A DNA stretch of 64,000 bases from Dipteronia dyeriana (GCA_032871835.1 CM065298.1:71824154-71888153), one strand, 5' to 3'. Positions 44,350 to 56,571 are shown, counted from the first letter of the stretch. Translations and numbers: made by a program. Notes: generated by a model not told the origin, from the sequence alone.

Positions 44350-46800
44350 AGTGTGACTTGTTGTTGTTAGGTTTGTGAGTTATATTGGCATTAATTTATA
44401 TCAAAACAATATTTCATTTGTATTGTTTATTTGTCTAGGATTCATGATGATTCAAGCTTCAAAGAAAAAATGACAACTATTCAAGCAAGTTCATGTCTTC
44501 AAAGGGAAAAGTGCTTCATGATTCTACAAAGGTATATTAAGACCTTTCTTTTCTCTTTCAAGGCTTAGGCACACACACACAATTCATACATTTGTGTCCC
44601 TGCATCGTTGTGCACCATTATAGGCACACATATACAATTCATTCATATGTGTCACTGCATCATTGTGCACCATGTATAACACATTCATACACTTGAAAAT
44701 GAATGCTCATGCATTGGTATGAAAAATAACATGTTTTGAAAAATGCATGATTGGAGACTATCTCTATGTAGTTTGCATTCTAGTGTGAATTGTGTTTGTA
44801 TGTGTATATATTTGTATAACATGGATATTGAACTTGATTTTAGTCTTAAAACATTCTTGATTGAGTTCCGATCATTTTGGTTACTCATACTATTGATTTC
44901 AAGTTCCGAGTCAAAAGTTATGATACTTTCCAGTCATATTGCGTACATTGTCTTTGTCTTTGCATATCGAGTCGAATTCTTATTTTCTGGGTTGAGTATC
45001 TTATATGTCTATGTCGTGAGAGAGTTACGGTTCGTAATCCACAAACAGATTCAAATTCCTAGTTCGGATGTCAAAGAACAGTCGAAGAACGCGAGAGGAG
45101 TACAAGGGAGGTGCACCATGGCCAAAGGCAATCAAATGGTGCAAGCCCGAGATGGCGCGTGGCCATCTCGGCCACAACTCCTTGCTGCCCCGAGATGCCC
45201 AAGCGCCATCTCGGGGAAGCATTCTCAAAGGGGTTATTTTGGTCCTTTCATGCTTTTTTGTTCCCTCTCCTTTATATATCTCTTCTCTCTCTCATTTGAA
45301 TCTTAGGAAGAAGAAAATGTAGTGCAAAAAAATTCCAGGTTTTTTCTCTCAACTTTGAATCACCATATCTCTATTATTTTTTATCCGATTTGAGTGATTC
45401 AAGTTGGAGAAATTTTGTATTGAATTCCTCTATCATCTCCAAGCAACCTTGAAGTCATTTGTTCAAGTTTTATGGTGGATCGCACCCTTTTCGTGACTGT
45501 ACTCGAAATTGTCAAGGTATTTGTTTATCTTTTGATTTCCTTGATTCTAATGTTCAAATACCTTGGGTCTTCTTCCTACTTGTGTGTATTTGACTTGAAC
45601 ATATGTTGATGAGTGATAGATCTTCAATTAAATGCTAGTTATGCTTAATTAGAAACTTGATTGTGAGTTAGGTTTCAATCAAACCTATGTTTTCACATGA
45701 TTGTGAGTTGTATTGTGCTAGCATCTTATCTAGAACTATTTGTGCTTTGATTGACTTTATTTTCATGATTAATAGTCTTATCATGTGCTAGAACTCATTT
45801 TTTGAATAGATCTAGGATTAGCACATTTGATTTTATATTTAGAGTCTATTATAGTTTAATTGACTACTTTGTGAATATATGCTCTAAATGATTGCTAGAG
45901 ATTTGATTGATCATATCTTATGCTTCTAGCATTTTTGTGTTAGTACTAAAGTCTTGAATATGCACTTCATGAGCATGTTTATTTCAAGCTTTAGTAACAT
46001 GAATAAAATCTAGATTTATAGTGTGTGTTTGGAAATTTGGCATGCTCTAGATTTTTTATTCATGCATAAGATCTAGACAATCTTGTTTTGTGAACTTTAT
46101 TGTCTATGTCTAGATCTTCATAGAGTGTACCTAATCCATACATTTCATATGCTCATGCATCATCTTGTGTGATGTCATTTTTAGATTATAAACTAGAAAA
46201 TATATTTTGTGTGCTCATTGATTAATTCTAGTTTCCATAGAATTTGTTGATCATCTTATTCTATGTTGCATGCTTGTTTGCGTTTTGCATTCATGATCAC
46301 CTAGATGCCTTGTGAGAAGGAAGTCTTGACAATAGGTGTGAGACCTATGTTGTTGAGCAAGAAAGTCTTGGCAAGAGGTGGGAGACCTCAGATTGTCAAG
46401 CAAGGAAGTCTTGCCTAGGATCGTGAGGATCCGGAAGGGTGAGCGAGGAAGTCTTGACTAGAGTCGGGAGGACTCGGATAGTTGAGCAAAAAGTCTTGCC
46501 TAGGGTCGTGAGGATCCAGATGGGTGAGCGAGGAAGTCTTGACAAGAGGTGTGAGGCCTCGGATTGTTGAGCAAGAGGGCTACATCTTTATGAGTAGGAT
46601 ATGAGGGTAGTTTCTAGGTGAATGGGTCACTTGAGAGATTGTACTTTTCTTATCTACTAGTGGATTTTGTTTGCCGGTGGTTGCTAACCCGTGGATGTTT
46701 CCTCTTCAGAGGTTTACCACGTTATATCTTGTATCAACTTTTCTCTATCCCTATCTCTCTTATATTGGTAATTGTTATTTGAATAATGTGGATAGAACTT
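44350..46800 (+). repeat. LTR-like block 2 (probably a solo or partial copia-type LTR)
   Basis: Begins near GTTGTTGTTAGGTTTGTGAG, then ATTGGCATTAATTTATATC. A CAAGGCTTAGGCACACACAC stretch resembles those in blocks 1 and 3. The GC-rich module 45140-45215 has paired CGAGATGGC/GCCATCTCG arms. The U5 motif lies at about 46660-46735 (AGTGGATTTTGTTTGCC, CCCGTGGATG, TACCACGTTATATCTTGT). The right end is unclear and no target duplication was found. ORFs across it (for example 44743-45306) have no recognisable domain. Confidence 0.45.
46318..46574 (+). repeat. Six 43-bp tandem repeats in LTR-like block 2
   Basis: Each unit is a form of AGGAAGTCTTGACTAGAG, then a short self-complementary stretch (GGATCGTGAGGATCC or GAGTCGGGAGGACTC type) and TTGAGCA. 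Every unit can thus form a small hairpin. Units alternate between two sequence types. Confidence 0.8.
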
Positions 46801-48398
46801 TATATGTAAGTTGACTTCCTTACACAATATTGTTTGTATATGTTAGATAACTTTGTATCTTGTGATATTCCATTCAAGTTGTAAAGTGCCACATTGTAAT
46901 ACTCTAAGTACAACTTATGGAATTTTATCTACATTGAATATATTTGTTCATAAGATACATTGATTCTTGTTATATGTTTTGTAGACTAAGAGTGGAGATT
47001 TGAGCATACATGAATATATTGTTTTCTCATAACAATCATGTTGAATATTAATTTGTATGGTTATCACTGTTTTGTCACTAGTCTCGAGAGATCTGTCAAA
47101 AGTGAGAGACAACTCACCCCCTAGGTTATTTTCACTTGCATATTCAATGGTGGCGTGGCCAAATACATTTCTCCTTATATAAACAGTTTGTGGCAACACT
47201 AACTCGATATTATTGATTTGCCGCTAGCTAGCTAGTATTCGTTGTGCATGGTTGACATACGAGACGGGACCATATATTATATCCATAATAGTAATATATT
47301 ATGGACATTATAGGAAATTTAAATTGTCTAAAATTATGGGTCCCTTGTGCTTGTGGGATCTAGAGTTATATAGATCTCACAAAAATAATTATTCAAATTC
47401 CATCATCATTATATTTTTCAATTATTAGACAAGAAATCCAAATATTTACAATTTCATAATATATATATATATAATTTTTCTATTGTCAGAACTGATATAA
47501 AAGATATATCAATTTTTTGTACGTCAGCCAGTGAATTTAAATACTTTGACTTTAGTGCATGTATTTGTTCAAACATCTTTTAAATTTAATGATCCTCATA
47601 TAAGGAAGTGACTGATATATCAATTCAACTGACAATAAAAAAATTATATATATATTCTTAAATGAAATTTCCTTTTTAATAAAATCAAACTGAAATTTCA
47701 ATCACCACGAGACCGTTGATTGCAATCTTTTAAATCAAAACTAATTCTTACACATTAAATGACATTATTATTTTTGAATTGGGAAAAAATAATCTTGTAG
47801 AAAAACCAGTTTGGGGCACACCCGTAGCTCAAACCCTCAAACCCTTTCGACTCACACATGTCTTTGAACCTGCGGTCCGTGACAAAGCCTCTATACTTAC
47901 ACTTGTAAACTACTACACAAGTAATTGTATATATATTTGATTCAGTAATGGTTTTCTAATCAATGTTGGATTTATTATTTGCTCAATTCAACGGATGTAT
48001 TTTGAGTATCAATTTCTCATTCATCCACCATTTTTCTAACATATTATACTTCAAAGCATCTTCAAAAAAAAAAACTTCAAAACATATCACAATACTCCAT
48101 TATTATGTGTGCGTTTGAGATTGTTTAAACTTATAAAATAATCTTATTTTATATATTTTTTTAATAATCTCCTAGGCAGTAAAAAACTTATTTTGTAAAG
48201 TTGGAGTAAAAAGGTATCCGATAAATTTTTTAAGATAATCTTTTTTTAAAAAAAAAACTTATTTCATAATTTGATTTTCAAATAATCAGTTTTCGAAAAG
48301 TAGGTTGAGGGTTGCTTTGAAAATTTATTATCGTCCATAATATCTTTAATATATTAATAAAATGACAATAATGCCTTCATATTTAATAATAATATATG
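46801..48398. other. Unassigned AT-rich sequence
   Basis: No coding sequence or gene-like structure seen. It contains a foldback at 47461-47655 (separate entry) and a short, less AT-rich stretch at 47815-47900 of unknown origin. Confidence 0.4.
47461..47655. repeat. AT-rich foldback element
   Basis: The left arm ATATATAATTTTTCTATTGTCAG pairs in part with the right arm, whose reverse complement reads ATATAATTTTTTTATTGTCAG. An inner pair GATATATCAATT adds to the stem. Loop of about 120 bp. MITE-like size, family not assigned. Confidence 0.5.
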
Positions 48399-48415
48399 TC
48401 GATATCGATTTTTTG

Positions 48416-48860
48416 ATCTTCTAATCAACGACAACACGTAGGCGAGTTGATGCTTGGATCGACTAAAAAACTTGTGATCAAAGCATCATATTGTTGTGTT
48501 TTTAAAAAAAAACTGCATATATTATTAAAGGGGACAAAACGCCAACAAAAACAGAAAGACAACCCAAAGCCAGCGTGGACACCTCAAAGAGATCAACAAA
48601 GCATAAGGGAACAGGTCCAACAACAACCCAGCACTGTCAACATAACAACAGCAACCAAACTAAAGAAACGCAAGCACAAACACATAGCAACAACATTACA
48701 CAACTGACTAGTTCAAAAGCTTCCCCATTGAACGACATCACCCTCCCTGTTTGAACCTTTCTTTGCCAAAGTATCCTCATAGGAATTCGAATTCCTTGAG
48801 CAAAAACTAACTGTCATTCGCCCATGAGTCCTTAGAAGATCCCGAATGTCAAAAACTAAT
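48416..48860 (-). mobile_element. 5'-truncated LINE fragment (RNase H tail and 3' UTR)
   Basis: Flanked by a perfect 17-bp repeat TCGATATCGATTTTTTG at 48399-48415 and 48861-48877. On the minus strand the first part encodes FDIRDLLRTHGRMTVSFCSR then SNSYEDTLAKKGSN, the end of a LINE RNase H (compare SSNSLADALAKDG in the LINE at 7703). The rest would be its 3' UTR. No poly(T) run adjoins the left repeat as expected for a poly(A)-tailed LINE, which is unusual. The plus-strand ORF 48447-48707 is a shadow. Confidence 0.7.
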
Positions 48861-48877
48861 TCGATATCGATTTTTTG

Positions 48878-49200
48878 TGTGAATGTGATATGTAATGTAG
48901 AAATCAAGTAAAAGCAATAAATAACACCAGAGTTCTTACGTGGATAATCCTAAGATAAGGAGAAACCACGGTTGTTGTAGCGACAGGAAAAAAGGATGTT
49001 CACTATGTTTAGAAAAAATTACAAATTACAAAAAGTATCTGACGTATTGTTGTATTGCTCTTTCTCTCTCTCTCTCTATCTGGCCTTTGCTAACTACATG
49101 TATTATATGGGAATTAAAGTGTTGCCCTAGCTAATCCCTGTTGTGCAAGTAAAAGCTTCAAGGAGATGGTATATTGGTAAATCGCTCATATTTTGGTAAG
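48878..49200 (-). repeat. LTR-end-like sequence on the minus strand
   Basis: The minus strand reads ACCGTGGTTTCTCCTTATC, then GGATTATCCACGTAAGAACT and CTGGTGTTATTTATTGC. This matches the U5 arrangement of the other LTRs in the window. A CT/GA run and TACATGTATT follow toward 49110. Extent and family unknown; no partner LTR was found. Confidence 0.35.
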
Positions 49201-50715
49201 CTTGATTAGATGGTGATTGTCTTTCTCAATATAGGTCCAGACTACTGGAGATGCTAAGAATCCCAGATTAATGGTTATCTCAAGGATATTTCGTGGTCAC
49301 AATGTAATGGCGAGTTGGTATCAATTCGCCACCTAGGATTGCTTTGACGAACAGGTTCTAAGTGGGCGATCTGCTTTCCATCTTCAAACTCATCGTTGTT
49401 TCGTGTACCTTATTGATTTGGCATGGTTTGATGATGCAGAGACATGTTGATGTGTCATGCTGATTAAGATTTTCCAAATATATATAAACAACTGAAAATT
49501 AATCTATATAAAAAGACGAAATTTAAAATAAAAAAAAAACTAAAAAAAAAATAGTGAAAAATCACATGGTACTTTCAAGTGCCCACCACCCGATTGCATT
49601 TGACGGCCAGAATTGGATAGGTATGTACTATATCCAATCTTGTCCCAATGTTTGATGAGCACACCAGATTGAAAAACCAATCTGATAGGGCCCACCTCTT
49701 AGCCTGTTGTGGCGAGACTTTTAAGTCCCGCCACTAATGCTGGGATTAAAATAGTCTCAGCCCTTTATTCTTTTTTTTTTGGTTCGGATCTAGCCTTTTG
49801 TCCTTTTATGTTTTTACTTTTTGGCTAGGATTATTTTTGTCCCAACCTTTTGTTCTTTTTCTTAAAAAAATTATATTATTTAAATTTGAAATATTAAATT
49901 TATTTAATATGATTTGAAAACTAATTTAATATATGTTATTTTAATCTAATTTTTTAAAAATATTTTCTCTAATTTCAATTAAAAATTAAATGTTATTTTT
50001 TTCAAATTAATTTTATTTATTTATTTTTAAAATTTTATTTATTTTTAAAAATAATTTATTTAATTTAATAATTTATTTATTTTTAAAAATAATTTTTTAG
50101 TTTAATATATTTTTAACCAAATTTAATTGAAAATAATTTTATTCATGTTTTTTTAATTGATTAAAATGATTTTATTTATTTAATATAACTTTATATTTAC
50201 CTCTCACAAAAAAAAAAATTCAATTATTTTTTATCAAACCTCATGTTATATCAAATAAAAGACAATATTATTTTAGTCTAATCTATAATGTACCAAACAC
50301 ATCACAGTACTAATTTGGTCCATTTTAATCCAATTTGATCCAATCCAATCTCATAAAAATAGATAAATCCTATTGAATCCAATCCCGTAGACCAAACACA
50401 TCCTAGAGATAGACGTCAAAGAAGGTCCAGCGACTTTGTAATTGATAGAGGAGGCTGATATCCCCTTTGACGACGGAGGAGCTCTTGCCTCTCCAGAAAC
50501 GCTAAATCCGATATCGGTATCAACTGGGGAGAGGATCAGTCATGTTCCAAAGTAGAGGCAACAACCTCTTACTCTCGCCTCCTAGCTCAAACACCTGAGG
50601 TGGACAAAGTTGTCATTGTCAGGTGACACCGTTGTCCCCACCGCTAATTTCAACTTTTTAATTTTGATATAATAAATTTAATGTTCATATATTAATATTT
50701 CAAATTTATTATATT

Positions 50716-50753
<38 letters not shown>

Positions 50754-50869
50754 GCATCTATTTTAATCTTTTTTTTTGTGATTACATTTTCTATCGTTTC
50801 CAAAAGTAAGACAATTTAAAAATATAGTACTTTACCCAAATACCTATCTACTTTGTAAGTACCTTTATT
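49201..50869. other. Unassigned region with a GC-richer patch
   Basis: Contains a hairpin-forming stretch GTGGCGAGACTTTTAAGTCC followed by CGCCAC (49712-49737), of the kind seen at subterminal regions of CACTA elements but without the ends needed to call one. A long TTTA/ATTT-rich block spans 49860-50220. MITE-like wording (GACCAAACACATCCTA) lies near 50390. A less AT-rich patch occurs at 50401-50640, and a TA run at about 50717-50751. No convincing coding sequence. Confidence 0.4.
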
Positions 50870-52912
50870 TTTGTGATTGAGTTATTCCATAACAAACCAC
50901 ATTTGGGATGATTTTATAATAGGTAACTTAGGTTCTCGTTGGCAAGCTTCCAATCATCTTCGTGATTTCAAGAGCAAGAGCAAGAGCGAAAGATATATAA
51001 CCTGACTTGATTCTTGAAGAGATTAGGTGCACACACACACGCTTACATGCATTTCCATATCTATTGCATTTGTGTTTCCATGATCATGCATTGCATTTTA
51101 TAATGTGATATCTTATTGTGTGCATGTTAGTTAATTGTGCTAGATTTGGTTTGGTTATTTGGAGTAATGTGTCCAGCTTTAAAATATTGGTTTTTAAAGA
51201 TTTAAATGTTTTTTAAAACTGATATTTGTATGGTCTTATGACCATAATGTTTTGTAAAAATATTCAAATTGAATTTTGAAAACTTATAGACAAACTAGAC
51301 ACTCATACCATTCCAATGGTATATTATTCGTAGTATTTCATGATCGTTTAGATTAGTTTTGAAATCTCTAAAGCGACCACTAAAACAGAACAACTCTGTT
51401 TTTATATGAATATGACTTTTTGTCACTCAAATGACCATAACTTTTTCTACAGATATCAAAACCTCATTCTATAAAAAGTCATAATAGTAGATATTCATAC
51501 ATTTCCAGTGGTATACTATACGAAAGGATTCGATGTCGTTTGGTCATGTTTTAAGCCATTCAAAAATCAAGCTAGGGTGCTAAATTGTCACTGTGCGGGT
51601 GTTGCACGATACTTACTCGCGCATTGTGTCGTTTTTGCCCAAAAATTGTTTTTAACTTTCTCAAAACGAAGTCGTTTTACCTAGACCTTATATATACTTC
51701 ATCTTCTTCCTCATTTCGAACTAGAACTCTAAAAACACATATCTAAGTGAGAGAAAGAGTTCCCATAGTAAGAGAAAGTAGCAAAATTGTTTTTTTAATT
51801 CTCGAAACTCAAAACCCATCTTAATTTTGCTTCATTCAACATCATTTAAACATGGTTCATCTTGGTTTCATTGCTAGGTAAGTTAGAACTTCATTTAATA
51901 TCATTTTATGTTCTTCTTACACTAGATTAGGTATTTATTGCTTGATTAAATGCCCTGACTCTCTTTATTGCATATATTTATGAGTCTTAATTGTATCCTT
52001 GAGCTTGTTTGTAATAGCTTGCATCATTATGTTATTTATGCCTAAATAGCTAATCCATAAATGTTCATGTATGTTTAATTGATGATTAGGTTGGCTTTGT
52101 GCATCTAGTCAAGTTCATGAATATTTATGTGAGTTTTAACTGACAATTAGGTTGTTAGAATTACTCTACATCTAATTGAGACCGCATGTGTGTGTATGTA
52201 GGCTTGTTTGATAATTAGGTTGTTAGATTTACATCTTGACATTGAATTAAGCGTATAGTGTGTAGTCTAGCACTTTTTGCATTTGAGAATCATTTATATG
52301 TTCACACACAGACTTTAATTCTCTTCAAAGAGTCAAAGTCTTGTGGCTTCTAGGTGAAGTTGCATAAGCAAGTGAAGTCTTGCAACCAAAGGTTGGTTGG
52401 CAAGTATTGGTTACCAAGAGCCATTGTAAAAAGCCCGTTTGATAGATTTTGAGATGTTCTTGCCAAGAGTAGTGGATTGAGGGATATCACTAGGGGTTGG
52501 ACCAAGAGTGGCGAGTGGTAATATCCATAGCCTTAGGTTATCGAGAGTTAAGACCAGTTTGGTATTGCTGTAACTTATGAAATAATCACTGTCAGTTGTG
52601 CTAGATGAATAATCAGTTGTGATATTAAGCAGGTAGGCGTTTGACAAATCGTACATTTTTAATTGTTGTGAGGTTTAAAAGTATCGTATATGTGTACGGT
52701 AAGTTATGCTTTCAAACTATCGTTACCGTATATAACGATCAAAATGGGTATGATATTGAAATACTTTCAATTTTATATTTTATTCATTGTTTAACCAATA
52801 CATTTTATTTTAACAATAAAATTAAATATCAAAGCATTTTTATTATAAAAAAAAGTAGATTTAAATATTAAAAAAGTTAAATTTATATCTTTCGTAAGAT
52901 ACTGATCGTTTA

Positions 52913-52969
<57 letters not shown>

Positions 52970-53126
52970 CACGCATGATTTTACTTATGTAAAAGAAATG
53001 GCACTATTATCGGTAACCTTAAATTATCTATCACCATCGTTAAACTTTTAAGAAAACTTACACTATCATCGTTGTTGCTTTTACGTCCAACAACATGAGC
53101 AACAACATCAGTTATCTCCATATTTA

Positions 53127-53742
53127 GAGTCAGTTTGGTATTGATGTTACTTTTATAATAATTAATGTTAATTGTGCTGAATGAATAATCAGTTGTGAAG
53201 TTAATCAGCGGATGTTTGGGTAATTGCATTTTTAAAACTGTTATATAGTTCAAAGACAGTATACATATGTTTGGTAATTTTATTGTAAAATTACTGAGAT
53301 TAGTTATAATGACTAAAATATACATGAGTTTTGTACCCTATTTTATTTTTATATATATTATATATATATATAATCAATATTTAAGTAGAATATATAAATT
53401 GAAAAAAACAATCATAAGAACAATAAAAAAAATTAAAAGATTTTATAAATCAAATCAATATTTAAATAGAATATTTAATTTTTGGATGAAATAAGTTATA
53501 TAAATGATTTTAACATGATTTCATATAGATAAAAATGATATTTTAAAAGATGCATTAAATGCTGAAATAAATTATTCTATAATCACTTTTAAAAAGTAAC
53601 ATTCCACCTGCTTCTCAAATCATTGTCAAAACTTGTCAGATTATCGGTTAATCACTTTTGAAAGTTTTACCAAACATCATTTTACGTCAAAATTATAAAA
53701 TAATCTTATTTTAGCTTTTCAAAAGTAATACCAAACTTGCAC
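53127..53742. mobile_element. Tourist-like MITE B
   Basis: Starts GAGTCAGTTTGGTATTG, ends AATACCAAACTTGCAC, with TTA at 53124-53126 and 53743-53745. 616 bp, no ORF of its own. Inverted relative to MITE C. Confidence 0.82.
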
Positions 53743-53777
53743 TTACACTATTTTAGCAGGTAGGACAAATTGACTTA

Positions 53778-54402
53778 GGGCCAGTTTGGTATTGCTTTTG
53801 AAAAGTTAAAATCAGATTATTTTATAATTTTAATATAAAATGATGTTTAGTAAAACTTTCAAAAGTGATTAATTGATAATCTAGCAAGTTTTAACGGTGA
53901 TTTTGAGAAGAATGTGAGAGTTTACTTTTAAAAAGTGATTATGGAATAATCTATTTCAGCATTTAATGCTTCTTTTAAAATATCGTTATTATCTTTATGA
54001 AATCAAGTTAAAATCATTTATATTCCTTATTTCATCTTAAAATTAAATATTCTATTTAAATATTGATTTGATTTATAAAATCTTTTAAAAATATTTTTAT
54101 TGTTCATAAAGAATTTTGTTTTTCCAATTTAAATATTATACTTAAATATTCATTTAATATATGTAATTAATGAAGAAAAAAAAATGAAATATGGTCTAAA
54201 ACTATGTATATTTTAGTCATTTTAACTAATCTCAACACTTTTGCAATAAAATTACCAAACATATGTATAATGCTTTTAAGCTATAAAGTGATTTTAAAAA
54301 TACAATTAACCAAACATCTGCTGATTAATTTCACAGCTGATTATTCCTTCAGCACATCTAATAGTGATTATTACAAAAGTTACAACAATATCAAATTGAC
54401 CC
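53778..54402. mobile_element. Tourist-like MITE C
   Basis: Starts GGGCCAGTTTGGTATTGC, ends CAATATCAAATTGACCC, with TTA at 53775-53777 and 54403-54405. 625 bp. Its sequence is largely the reverse complement of MITE B (for example CAGCATTTAATGC against GCATTAAATGCTG). Confidence 0.82.
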
Positions 54403-55331
54403 TTAGGAACAAATAAGACAGAAGAATAACAAGTAATAAACCCAGCCTTGTTAACCATTGCAAATTTTAAATTAGAGAGCATACAAGGGATTTCATTACA
54501 AGATTGAAACATTTGAAACATTTGAAACATCAAACTGTTCATACAAACAGAATAATTAAAACAATCAAATCTCCCGCGTGAGACATGCACACTAATCCAT
54601 AAAAAGACATGCAGTAATACATTTGTATTACACATAATCTTGTTTATTCAAACAAGATAAAATTATACATAAAATTTTTTAATATTCAGTTCAACGTATG
54701 AATATAAATTTGGCTTACTTGTGAAAGTTTTTTGAGAAAGTGGTGAAAAAGCTTCAAACTCAAAGCAAAAGTTTGTGTTATGAATAAAAAAAAATAGCGT
54801 TAAATTAAGTAGAAAATAGGGTTGTAAGATATTAGAATAGGAAAAAATATAAAAGGATAAATCTGTCTTCAAGTTAAACTAATTATTAGATTCATTAAAT
54901 CTTAAAATTGATTATTTTATAATTGTTTTTAAAAAGTAACTTTTTACCTCGTTCTTAAAATAACTGTCAAATCAATATAGATTCTTATATAATCAGTTTG
55001 GGAAAATTTTACTAAACATTATTTTCTTCCAAGTAATGAAATAAGTTGATTTTACCTTATCAAAATCAATACCAAACTGATCTTTAGAACCCGTGTATCA
55101 TTTGAGGGTGTAATTTTTCTTTTATATAGTGGATTTTTGTGGCTCAAGTGGCTAGTCCATGGTTTTTGCATTTATAGGGTTTTCACGTAAAAATCAAGTG
55201 TTATTTATTTTCCGCACTTTACTTAATTTTTATTACAATTGAAATTGGGTTTTGCATGTTATATTAACTAATCGAAAATGTTGATAATTAATCGATTAAC
55301 AACTCATTCATCTACATAGATTGTATTAACA

Positions 55332-55397
55332 CTTTATTTATTTTCGTACGTTTTTTTTAAAAGCCGATTGTATCTAAAATAAATCTACACAATAATC
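55332..55397. other. Short unassigned spacer
   Basis: T-rich spacer between LTR-like block 3 and MITE F; nothing recognised. Confidence 0.4.
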
Positions 55398-55400
55398 TAA

Positions 55401-55756
55401 TGGATCGTTTGTTTTTTTCACTTAAAACTTAATGGGTCTGAATCATAATTATTAAGTTGTTTTGTTTGTTTTTTTAAGTGGTCAAACAACTTAAAAATCT
55501 TAAAAAATAACTTAAAATAAAAAGTAAAAAATCATGATTTTTCACTTAATTGCAAATCACTGAATTGCATTAAATGCAATCCAAAATCTTTTCTTCCGAT
55601 ACTATCCCCCATATATAACATATTTCCAATTTCATCATAATTACGTATGATATCGAAATCTTTATTTTAATACATTGCTTATTTAAAAATAAAAAAGAAC
55701 CCTAATCACTTCTCATACTGGTGTTTAATATCAATACTTTATTATGATATTAGGGG

Positions 55757-55809
<53 letters not shown>

Positions 55810-56169
55810 TTTTATATGAGTTTTCCTACTGCCCCTTTTATTTTTTGAATAAAAAAAAACTTTTCTTTTATTAGTAAAATTGAAGTTTGTTTGTAATCGA
55901 AGAAGATCCTGATCATATGTGTTAATATACAATTATTATTTTTGGATTGTTTTTATTACATATTATATATATAATTGTTTAACATAGGTATAAATGTAAA
56001 TTACTTATTTCCAGACAGTTTTACTTTTAAAAAATAAATTTATTGACAATAAATTCAAATGTGTAAAAAAAAAACATGTCATTCAGGTTCAGATTTCAGT
56101 TCGCATTGAGTCTTCAGAAAAATTCAGGACTGTTTAGTCTTCAGACAAAAAAAAAAAACAAACGAGCCC
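55401..56169. mobile_element. Tourist-like MITE F, intact
   Basis: Starts TGGATCGTTTGTTTTTTTC, ends ACAAACGAGCCC, with TAA at 55398-55400 and 56170-56172. 769 bp. Contains an AT run of about 50 bp (55757-55806). It is the undisrupted relative of MITE D and shows the empty site for Mutator-like element 1. Confidence 0.85.
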
Positions 56170-56340
56170 TAAGTACTTCTCCAACTGAGCAATCTCAAAA
56201 CATAATCTAGCACACAAATTTTAGCATAGCATATTATAAATATAGTGTGAGTACTTGAAACTCCAATATTAATTAAAAAGTTTGAAATACAAAATCCCTG
56301 TTGGAATATTTTAATCTATATATAAAATATAGGACATTGA

Positions 56341-56504
56341 TTGGGTACTGACTGGTCAGTACCTAGCTATACTGACCAACCAATGGTTGGTCGCCACGTA
56401 ATCCAAAGCAAGGAGAAAATGGTAAAAAAATAAAGAGTTTTTACTATGTGGCAACACCCTATTGGGGGGTCAGTATAGCTGGGTACTGACCAGTCAGTAC
56501 CCAA
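56341..56504. repeat. Foldback element with palindromic ends
   Basis: The 164 bp have inverted arms of about 55-60 bp: TTGGGTACTGACTGGTCAGT at the left and its near-complement at the right. Each end is itself a near-palindrome (GTACTGAC-N2-GTCAGTAC). The centre is A-rich. No target duplication recognised. Confidence 0.75.
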
Positions 56505-56571
56505 GTCTTTTCCTAAAATATATACGTATGTGGTTGACATCAATCAAACAAACATAGGAGAAGTCAATTTA

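Larger units (their letters stand above)
52551..55083. mobile_element. Tourist-like MITE A, interrupted by MITEs B and C
   Basis: Left end AGACCAGTTTGGTATTGC, right end read inward AGATCAGTTTGGTATTGA, with TTA on both sides (52548-52550, 55084-55086). The arms resemble those of B and C. Contains a long TA run (about 52919-52966). No transposase. Confidence 0.75.
50870..55331 (+). repeat. LTR-like block 3, expanded by nested MITEs
   Basis: The start TGTGATTGAGTTATTCC, then AACAAACCACATTTGGG, and TGAAGAGATTAGGTGCACAC match block 1. The U5 motif is at about 55125-55200 (AGTGGATTTTTGTGG, CCATGG, TTCACGTAAAAATCAAGTGT). The end ATTAACTAATCGAAAATG aligns with block 1 to about 55331. MITE A (with B and C) separates the two parts at 52548. 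Without the MITEs it would be about 1.9 kb. No coding domain. Confidence 0.5.

Noticed and set aside
44743..45306. 187-codon plus-strand ORF and overlapping shorter ORFs
   Set aside because: Lies in an LTR-like block; no recognisable domain, composition of non-coding DNA.
46318..46574. CRISPR-like array
   Set aside because: Units are contiguous 43-bp repeats without unique spacers in a plant LTR-like block.
49684..49760. Possible CACTA transposon end
   Set aside because: Only the GGCGAGACT/AGTCCCGCC hairpin is present; no CACTA terminus or 3-bp duplication seen.
52919..52966. Long TA run, and similar runs at 50717, 55757 and 6909
   Set aside because: Simple microsatellites; no sign of an origin or a functional cruciform beyond that.
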